Positions 56,416 to 64,000 of a stretch of 64,000 nt of DNA are shown piece by piece. Below the pieces are notes generated by a model. That model searched no databases, was not told the DNA's origin, and saw nothing but the letters and a program-made list of their open reading frames with translations. The stretch covers positions 1,967,001 to 2,031,000 of the forward strand of contig CP126195.1 in assembly GCA_030272155.1 (NCBI GenBank), in the 5' to 3' direction. The position numbers and the translations under genes are program-made. This DNA is from Tetradesmus obliquus (taxonomy: Eukaryota > Chlorophyta > Chlorophyceae > Sphaeropleales > Scenedesmaceae). Numbering within the stretch: position 1 is the stretch's first letter; each line of letters opens with the position of its first letter.

Positions 56416-56805
56416 CTACCGGTCTCTCCTGCCACCGCCCTGCTCCTCATACTGCTGCTTGGTGCGCACGCACTGCCAGTAGTTGTCGCCAGCTGCAAAT
56501 GCGGATGCGCCCTGCCACGCTGTCAGCTCAGGCTCCTGCAGCAGCAGCCGCAGCAGGTTCAGGCGCAGCAGCATCAGGATCAGCATTAACAACAGCTGCG
56601 GCAGCAGATATAACTCTCGACCCCAGGGGCCTAGGTACGCAATGACCAAAGTGCTGCAATGCTGTACAGCTGCGCAGTTGCGCACACTGCACATGCCTAC
56701 AACAATGCAATGTGTCGGGTGCCTGCTCACCTGTGGCGCCAGCACAACTAGCTCAAAGTCTGACGGCACCATGGTGCGCAGCTCACACTCAAACCTGCAC
56801 GCGTT

Positions 56806-56837
<32 letters not shown>

Positions 56838-59800
56838 TCACCACACGTGCGTGTCAGACAATCAGTCATGCTCAACAGACTGCGCATGCTTTGTGGACAA
56901 ACAAAAACACCGGCACAATCAACCCCGACCTGCCAGTAAGCCGCACTGTACGCTTGTGTTCAAGTTTGCATGCGCCTGCTGCCTCTCATCTGGCAGCAAA
57001 CCCTGGCAGGTTGCAGCCGCCGCCAGTCAGCACGACCCGGCACAGGAATACCCAAGCCTGCCTGCCAGTGCTCAGCACACTACACTTCATCTTGAAGCAA
57101 CCTCTGCAGCCGCCGCACTCTCACCTGGCAGCGAACCCTGGCAGGTTGCAGCAGCCGCCGGTGAGCACCACCTGCCCGTACAGCAGCGGAGCCAGCCCAG
57201 GGGGGCATGCAGCCACCGCCTGCATCACCACCTCCGCCATGCCTCCCTGCTGCAGCCCTATGTCGGATGGCCTGCAGCAGCAGCAACACAAACAAATACA
57301 GCGAACTCAACGTGCGCGTCCGCCACACACTTGCAGGAAGACGCCAGCAGCACAGCCCTTACACCTGAGCAGCATCGTGTACAAGTGTGCAGCGGCCTGC
57401 GCACTTGCAGAGGCACGCTGATGCGCAATCAGCAAAACATTAGCAGCACTGCTCTTCCGCTCAAAAAGCGCCTCAGGCACCATGAGGAGTGCCAGGCCCA
57501 GCTGCAGCAGCAGAAAGCAAGCGACAATCACACACCAGCAGCAGGAGTTTTGACAGCTTTCCCACCTGAACAGCGCCTCAGGCACCATGAACAGCTCGTT
57601 GTTGAGCTGCAGCACCTGATCAGACACAGACGGCCCGCCGGCGCGCTGCTTGCTGCTGCCGCCCTCTGCTGCTCCCGCTGCTGCACGCTCCGCTGCCTCC
57701 TTCTTCTCTACGTCGATGATGTGCTGCGGCTTGGCGGGCCAGGGGCCTGCAGGCAGCAGCATGCGGCGTGCAGCCGTTGATTTCAACAGCGAGTGTGAAA
57801 GAGCCTTCAGGGCACTTTTCAACTCCGATCTTCCCAACCCTTGTCAACCAACCTTGGGGTGACCCGCTGTAGGCACCGCAATGACCCCCACCTCCACCTT
57901 GGGGTGACCCACTTGGGGTGACCCGCTGTAGGCACCGCAATTACCCCCACCTCGAACAACGCAATCACAGCCAGTAGCAGAACTGCGCGGCCTGTTGTAC
58001 CTGTGCTACGCTGACTTGCCCAGTATAGTACACGTCCCCCAACGGCAGTTGAACCCCTCGCCCACCTGTGGCAATGCCGTGGTGCTTGCCGCCTGGGCTG
58101 AGCGCAGCAACAACTTCCGCTGTGGGTGGATTCACGTAGCCGCGCAGGTTGTGCACGCCATCCGGCAGCACCACATCGCGCCTGTGAGGCGACCTGTTGA
58201 GCGGGTTGGAGCGGTGCAGGTCTGCCACAGCATCCTGCAGGGCACACAGGCGCGAAAAGGGCTGCTGGGAAAAAGAACAGCCAACCGCCTGCCAAATCCA
58301 TGCTGCTGTTGCAGCTGCAGCAGTGGGCAGTCGCCCCTGCACGCAACAGCCACCTTCCTCACCTGGCTGACCCAGCACATCTGCTCCTTGAGCCGCTCCA
58401 TCAGCAGCCCTTTGTCGGCTTTGTTGAGGCTGCCGCCCCAGCGGCAGCACTCACAGCAACTCCACACAGCCAACCGTAATGCACACCGCTGCAGAAAGCT
58501 GACCAAGGACAGCACCAAAAGCTGGTATTTGACCTGCTGTCTTGGCTGAAACTATGCAAGACGCCAAACCTATTTCATGATCACTCCCAGCAAACGAAGA
58601 ACCCACCTGGCTGGACCCAGCACAGCTGGTCTTTCAGCCACTCCATCAGCAGCCCTTTTCTCAGCCGTGTAAAAGCTGCAGCAGTAACATTACCGGCACC
58701 CAAAATAACACAACATAACATATGCTGTTACACAACAGCCACCCCTCACCTGGCTGACCCAGCACAGCTGATCCTTCAACCGCTCCATCAGCAGGCCTTC
58801 GTCAGCCATGTTGAGGCTGCCGTAATAGCACTACCAACACCCATAACATAACACAACATATGCTGTCACATAACAGCCACCCCTCACCTGGCTGACCCAG
58901 CACAGCTGATCCTTGAGCCGCTCCATCAGCAGCCCTTCATCGGCCATGTTGAGGCTGCGGTAGCTGACCGTCTCCTTGAGCAGGTTGGTCAGCGCCTTGC
59001 CCCCAAGGCCCAGCCGCCGCACGCCGCCCGGCAGCAGCTGGCCATCAAAGAACGGCACAGCGTAGGCCGCGCTGAAGCCTGTGCACGGAGAATGCAAGGA
59101 AGTAAAGTCTAATCGGAACATGGCATGGCATGTGCTTCACTGGGGTGCCCCACCGGGGCAGCGCACATCGACAGCAGCAGACGCCACCCGCGAATCACAA
59201 AGTCAACTCATCCGGCTGGCCTGAGTTGTGTGCCCACCTGCGTCTATGATCACTCCCGCGCCAGCTGCCTTTGCAGCAGTGAGCGCAGCCACGCCAGCAG
59301 CGCTCAGCGCCCGCACAGGCGCTCCATACGTGGCCAGTGCCGCCTCTGCTGAGTCGATGACTTGCCCGCCTGCTGATCCTGCTGCTGCAGGTACACCTGG
59401 TATGCTGAGTGGCTGCTGCGGAGCCGGCTGCGCTATCACGGGTATGTTGCAGATGTGGTGAAGGCTGAAGAAGGGCGCTGGGGCTGCAAGTAAGCTGTTG
59501 AACCCAAACTCTTCAAACACAATCTGCAGAAAGGGTGTGTGTGGCACAGTTGTAAGCAGCAGCAGGCAGTTGACGATATATATATCAAGCAATGTGTAGC
59601 CACACTCCTCAAACACAATCTACAGGCAAGGAGGTTTGCAGATGCGGTGAAGGCTGAAGAAAGGAGCTGGGGCTGCTAGCAAGCTGTTGTAGCCAAATTC
59701 ATCAAAAACGATCCGCGGAGATGGGGCAGACAGTTGTGTGGCACAGTTGTAAGCTGCAGCAGGCAGTTGACAAGTATGACACGGAGCAAACTCTTGAATT

Positions 59801-61131
59801 GAAACTCCTCATACACGATGTGCAGAAAAGTGATGTGTGCGGCGCAGTGCGGGACGGAGAGACAGCACGTGTGGGCAGAAGCTGCTGGATGGGCCACTGC
59901 ATCTGCAGCTCGCCCAGCACGCCTCACCTCCTCAGTTGCTGCCCGCACTGCATCAAAGTTGAACAGTGGCTCCGTCAGCAGCAGACTGTACGCCCTGCAG
60001 TCCAGCGCGGCCTTACTCTTGCTGCTGCTGCTGCCGCCGCCTGGGCCGCTGCCCATGCCTTGCAGCTGGCCTGCTGCTGCTGCTGCTGCCAGAGATGCGA
60101 AGCCCCTCTGCCAGATGTCCCGCTCCAGATCATAGTTGACCATAAAGCCCTGCAACAGCAGCAGCAGCAGAGCAGCAGCAGCAGCAGCAGCAATGGCAGA
60201 CGTGAGCTGATGTGCTGCCAGATGTCTCGCTCCAGGTCATAGTTGACCATGAAGCCCTCCAACAGCAGCAGCAGCAGCAACACGTCAACAGCAAGCAGCA
60301 GCAGCACCTTACCATGCAGTCGGTGACCAAAGCTGCCACTGCTGCTGCATGCCTTGTAACTGGGCCGCTGCTGGCGCTGCTGCCGCCGGTGCCTGTCGTT
60401 GCTGCTGCTGCTGTAGCTGCTGCTGCTGCTGCTCCTCACTCTGTCATGTGGGCGCCGCACCAGCATGGGCCCCCAGCTCACACACCTATCAGCAGTGCAT
60501 CATCCAAATAATGCTGGCGCTGCTGCCCTTCAAACCCTAAACACTGCAACCTAAATCCTCAATCCTCACCCTGTCATGTGGGCGCCGCAGCACCATGCCC
60601 CCGAGCTCGCGTGCTTCTAATAGGGCATCGCCCACGTACAGTTGCCGCTCCCCCTTGGGCTTGGCTGTACAGTTGGGGAACACGCTGCACATAGAATGCA
60701 AGTTGGCGCAGAGTGCAGCAGTGAGAGTGCAGCGGCAGCAAAGTGTAAGGTCAGGAGATACAGGGTTGTGCTGCTGCGATGGCTGGCAGGCTGTGCTGGG
60801 GGCAGTGTGTTGCTGAATGATCGCGTGAATGCATAGAGTCAGCTGCCTGCAGCTGTTGCTGGTGCAGGAGCCCCTGCTGACATCCACTGTTTGCAAGAGA
60901 ACAAGTGTTACCTGGCCCTGTCATCACGCGGCTACAGCACAGCACAGCCGCAGCAGCAGTGGATGCTTCAATAGCCTGCTTGCATGCAACTGATGCACAT
61001 TCTATGTCAACAACAGAAACAGCATCCACTACTCACAGCCGCGGGTTGGCCTCTCCTTCAAAGCCCAGCTTGATGCTGCCAGCGCCATTGTCCAGCACCA
61101 CCACCTGGTGCCCACCCTGAGACTGCTGCAT
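56416..61131 (-). CDS. ARP6: Actin-related protein 6 (SWR1 complex)
   Basis: Ten exons: 61131-61037, 60684-60570, 60149-59928, 59523-59238, 59078-58888, 58234-58066, 57746-57566, 57271-57125, 56794-56731 and 56535-56416. Phases agree, giving 529 aa. Landmarks in order: VVVLDNGAGSIKLGF (phosphate 1 loop), GFMVNYDLERDIW, LLLTEPLFNFDAVR, IVFEEFGFNSLL, GGKALTNLLKETVSYRSLNM, LNNELFMVPEALF, PSDIGLQQGGMAEVV, VVLTGGCCNLPGF, VPSDFELVVLAP and WQGASAFAA. The order and spacing match ARP6 rather than actin or other ARPs. ARP6 is a subunit of the SWR1 complex, which deposits H2A.Z in nuclear chromatin. Ala/Gly/Ser-rich inserts after the LERDIW and phosphate-2 regions make it longer than the ~400-residue animal protein. 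It is divergent from the polymerase gene. Confidence 0.92.
57841..57960. repeat. Short tandem duplication in ARP6 intron 6
   Basis: The block CTTGGGGTGACCCGCTGTAG, followed by GCACCGCAA.ACCCCCACCTC, occurs twice, with a partial third (CTTGGGGTGACCCA) between. Confidence 0.85.
58360..58820 (-). repeat. Three extra copies of ARP6 exon-5 end plus donor
   Basis: The exon-5 end (MADEGLLMERLKDQLCWVSQ then GTGAGG, exon low at 58888) recurs at about 58742-58815, 58610-58660 (shorter) and 58360-58430. The middle and last copies have lost part of the exon sequence or donor context. Confidence 0.9.
59600..59825 (-). repeat. Three extra copies of ARP6 exon-4 acceptor edge
   Basis: The exon-4 start (IVFEEFGFNSLL after TTTCTGCAG, top at 59523) recurs at about 59600-59625, 59639-59715 and 59795-59825. 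They show decreasing similarity and damaged acceptors. Confidence 0.85.
60205..60480 (-). repeat. Copies of ARP6 exon-3 start and exon-2 end
   Basis: A second GFMVNYDLERDIWQ-coding block lies at about 60210-60258, and a copy of the exon-2 end (VRRPHDR plus GTGAGG) at about 60437-60478. One intron thus holds junction copies of both flanking exons, interleaved with CAG/CTG tracts. Confidence 0.87.
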
Positions 61132-61132
61132 G

Positions 61133-61173
<41 letters not shown>

Positions 61174-61958
61174 TGCTGCCTGTTATGCGCTGCAGCGCGG
61201 CGCAGCAGCTGCTGGCTGCCGCTGCACGCGCTGCTGCTGTGCTTGCTGAGTGCTGCTGCCTTGTAAGGTGAACGTGCAAATGACTAATAGGTCAACAGGG
61301 TTGTGAATATGCCCTGCAGATGCCTGGATGGGGATCTGCTGCTGTTGCTGCTTGCCTCCTCTTCAGCACAGAGCAGGCAGATGTGCAGCTGCAGTAGCTA
61401 ATCCACTGTTGTGGCGAGCCAGATTCCGGCTCGCTGCAGAGTTTCAGCTACAGCACCACGGTGCAAGTTGTTTGTGCGCGGTGCTTGTGGGTTGTGCAGG
61501 CCAGGAGCAAGCACAAGCCCTACTTGGCTGGCCCTGGTAGATTGTTTGGTGTCCACCAATTGAGCAGCCGTCTGATGCCAAACGCTTAATGTAGGATGCA
61601 ATCTTTCTATACGATAATATTACAATCAAGCAGAATGAAACCCGGCAGTTGTTACAGCAGCAGTGACCTCTCGGTGTTCAGCTTCTGCCGGTTACAACGA
61701 TCGACTGCAGGTCACCACCTGGTGTGAACTCAAGGTGGGTTTGCTTGTATTTATATTGGGTGCCCGGAACCCTCCAGCTGCAGCAGCAGTGAGTTCAACA
61801 TTCAAACTGCTCATCACCCCAGCACTAAAACAGCAGTTGTTCTGCTCTGCATGCAAGCTGATCACTTGTTGCTGATGCAAGCTAATGCCTTTCTGGTTAG
61901 TAAACGCTGAGCTGGTGCAGCTCATCAGTAGCATGCCACCCTCAGCATGCCTGAAGGT

Positions 61959-61990
<32 letters not shown>

Positions 61991-62050
61991 TGCACAGCCT
62001 GGTTGTGCCAGCCTCGGCAATGAAGGAGCTGTAATGGCCAAGCAGCAGCA
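61132..62050. promoter_or_regulatory. Divergent promoter region, ARP6 and Pol iota-like gene
   Basis: 919 bp between the two start codons. It includes a CTG tract at about 61137-61165 just upstream of the ARP6 start. No recognisable element assigned. Confidence 0.45.
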
Positions 62051-62995
62051 ATGAACGATAAAAAGGTGTACAAATCTTTCAAAGTGAGGCAGTTTGCCAG
62101 CCCGCACCCTGCCCTGCAACAGCAGCAGCAACAGCAAGCAGCAGCAGCATGTGGCAACAGCCAGGAAGTGCAGCTGCCATCACAGCAAGTTCAGCAGCAG
62201 CAGCAGCTGCTGCAGCAGGCTCAGCTACAGCAGCAGCAGCAGGTTGTGCCAGACCACGAGCGCGTCATAATCCACTTTGACGTCGACTGCTTCTACTGCC
62301 AGGTGAGCTGCTGCTGCTGCTGCAGCCACGGCTCCTTAACAGATGCTGACAGCAAATGAACCGCATCAACAGCATGTTGGGTTTCTGCCTTGTCACATTT
62401 TAGACACTGCATTAGTAGTTCACCAAACAATCATTCACCCCTTACACAAAGCCAAAATACAACCCTGGTGCTTCGTGCATGCAATGATGTTTCATTCAAC
62501 CCTCAACCAACACCAACTGCAGGTGGAGGAGGTGCGCAACCCCTCACTGCGTGGCAAGCCTGTTGCTGTCACTCAAAAATTCCGGGTGGTCACTCTTCTT
62601 TCTTTTGATCTCTGTGTTTGTTTTTCAACTGCAGGTGGAGGAGGTGCGCAACCCCTCACTGCGCGGCAAGCCGGTTGCTGTCACTCAAAAGTACCTGGTG
62701 GTCACCGCCAACTACGAGGCGCGTGCAGCGGGAGTCACAAAGCTGATGGGATTGGGCGATGCACTGAAAGCCTGCCCACACCTGGCCACGGTGAGCAGCA
62801 GCAGCAGCATCAGCAGCAGGAGCTCTTGCTGATGCAGCAACTGGGATATATCTGCCTGGAGAGATTGCTATGCATCAAAGCAACAGCAGCGCCACCCTTC
62901 GTTCGCCCTATTGCTATGCACTGCTGGGCGTGAATCTGTCTGTCTTCCACCCCACACACCTTCACTCAGGCCTGCATTGCACACATGTGCACACC

Positions 62996-63049
<54 letters not shown>

Positions 63050-63296
63050 TCCCCCCCAGGTGCCTGGTGAGGACCTCACGCCGTACAGGGCCGCCAGCAG
63101 AGACATACGCGCAGTGCTCAGCAGGTGGGCAGGTGGCAGCAGCAGCAGCACCCGTGTCACGTGTTTTCACCATGTTAGGAGATGCGCATGCCCTGCCCTG
63201 TTGTTGTGTGCGGCCAATGCAGCACTGCGAACGTGCTCTGCCGCAGATTGCACGCGCCGTGGCAGTACAACATTCTGTAGCATGTGACCTGAACGG

Positions 63297-63348
<52 letters not shown>

Positions 63349-64000
63349 GCAGGTGGGGTCCCACTGAGAAGCTTGGCCTTGATGAGTCATGGGTGGACGT
63401 CACGCAGGCAAGTGAGGGGGCATGTGTGGGCATCGTTATGCATAATTGTAATGACATACTCGGTCGTGTGGGCTTTTAAACCACCTTCATAGCTCCAACA
63501 GGGGCTGTGCTATTTGTGGTCTGCGACTGGTGCTGCTTTGCTTGTTTTTCATCCCACTGCATCGGTCGCTGCTGCCGTTCTGCATACCTGGCTGCAACAT
63601 GGCGTGCCTCACCACCTTCCCTCAGCACCAACAAATACATGCGAGCACATCTACGCCTGCTTACGTCAATGAGTCTGTCGCCGCCCGCCTTGATCCTTTC
63701 ACTGCATGCAGGAGGTGCTGGCGCGCATGGCAGCTGGCGCTGGTGCTGGCAGCGATGTGCCTTCATTATATGAAGCTCCGCAGCTGTGGCCTGCCCACAT
63801 CGTGAGCTCCAGCATGGCTCTCACGGCAGACAGCAAGCACAGGCCGCAGGACTTGCGCGCAGCGGCAGGCGCAGCAGCGCGTTCAGCACAAACAGCAGAT
63901 ACGGCTTTTGCACAAGCACCAGCAGCAGGAGAGAGAGCGGCCGACAAGGCAGCAGGATGGGTGACTGTACAGGGTGTAAATGTAAACAGTGTACATGCAG
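62051..64000 (+). CDS. Y-family DNA polymerase, Pol iota-like (3' end outside window)
   Basis: Exons: 62051-62302, 62635-62790, 63060-63124, 63353-63407 and 63712 to beyond the edge, all in phase. After a Q-rich N terminus come VIIHFDVDCFYCQVEEVRNP (first metal-binding Asp), GKPVAVTQKYLVVTANYEAR (nucleotide binding), GVTKLMGLGDALKACP, VPGEDLTPYR, then LGLDESWVDVT, which carries the Asp-Glu catalytic pair. VTANYEAR, GEDLTPYR and the LGLDESWVDVT context match Pol iota better than eta or kappa. Role: translesion synthesis in the nucleus. The intron after 63407 uses a GC donor. The start codon at 62051 is the first in frame near the conserved block; a longer N terminus is possible. Poly-Ala-rich sequence begins near the right edge. 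Confidence 0.85.
62520..62600 (+). repeat. Extra copy of Pol iota-like exon-2 acceptor edge
   Basis: The acceptor and first ~60 bases of exon 2 (CAACTGCAGGTGGAGGAGG, coding VEEVRNPSLRGKPVAVTQK) occur at 62518-62583 and again at the real exon, 62635. The upstream copy then runs into a stop without a donor. Confidence 0.92.
62998..63349 (+). repeat. CTG tracts ahead of two 3' splice sites
   Basis: (CTG)n at about 62998-63047 precedes the acceptor at 63059, and (CTG)n at about 63298-63346 precedes the one at 63352. Both occupy the polypyrimidine-tract position. Confidence 0.9.

Overview
The window is nuclear DNA of a green alga (Chlorophyta). The grounds are intron-dense genes with GT-AG introns, very heavy CAG/CTG trinucleotide tracts, a plant-type chloroplast copper ATPase, FAS1 and cadherin-like extracellular proteins, TGTAA-type polyadenylation candidates and a decayed LINE. 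A core chlorophyte of the Sphaeropleales/Chlamydomonadales kind is my inference; the species cannot be named from the sequence.

Layout. 1-14 kb: two paralogous secreted class-3 lipases face each other tail to tail, a 5'-truncated plus copy (150-2890) and a complete 14-exon minus copy (14032-6280, 741 aa). LINE 3' ends lie between them. 14.7-25.1 kb: a 14-exon minus-strand P1B copper ATPase of the chloroplast PAA type (974 aa). 25-37 kb: a gene-poor, repeat-rich stretch with a minus-strand secreted protein of repeated cadherin/Ig-like domains (about 28.6-31.8 kb), tandem repeats, palindromes, a 5'-truncated LINE and an orphan exon. 37.2-41.2 kb: a complete 8-exon secreted fasciclin (FAS1) protein (451 aa). 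41-48.3 kb: sparse sequence and two small multipass membrane proteins. 48.8-62 kb and beyond: a BRCA1/BARD1-like RING-Tudor-BRCT protein (1826 aa, glutamine-rich), the SWR1-complex actin-related protein ARP6 (529 aa, minus) and, divergent from it, a DNA polymerase iota-like Y-family polymerase that runs off the right edge.

Exon models were built by hand. For the minus lipase, ATPase, FAS1, ARP6, BRCA1-like and polymerase genes every internal junction was checked for phase and the frame stays open throughout.

The most unusual signal is not a gene. Introns throughout the window, and two 3' flanks, carry extra, partly decayed tandem copies of the neighbouring exon edge together with its splice site or stop codon. 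The copies recur with regular periods: about 107 bp in the minus lipase, 254 bp and about 120 bp in the ATPase. A second pervasive pattern is that sense-strand CTG microsatellites sit directly before 3' splice sites, where a polypyrimidine tract is expected, while sense-strand CAG tracts in exons encode polyglutamine.
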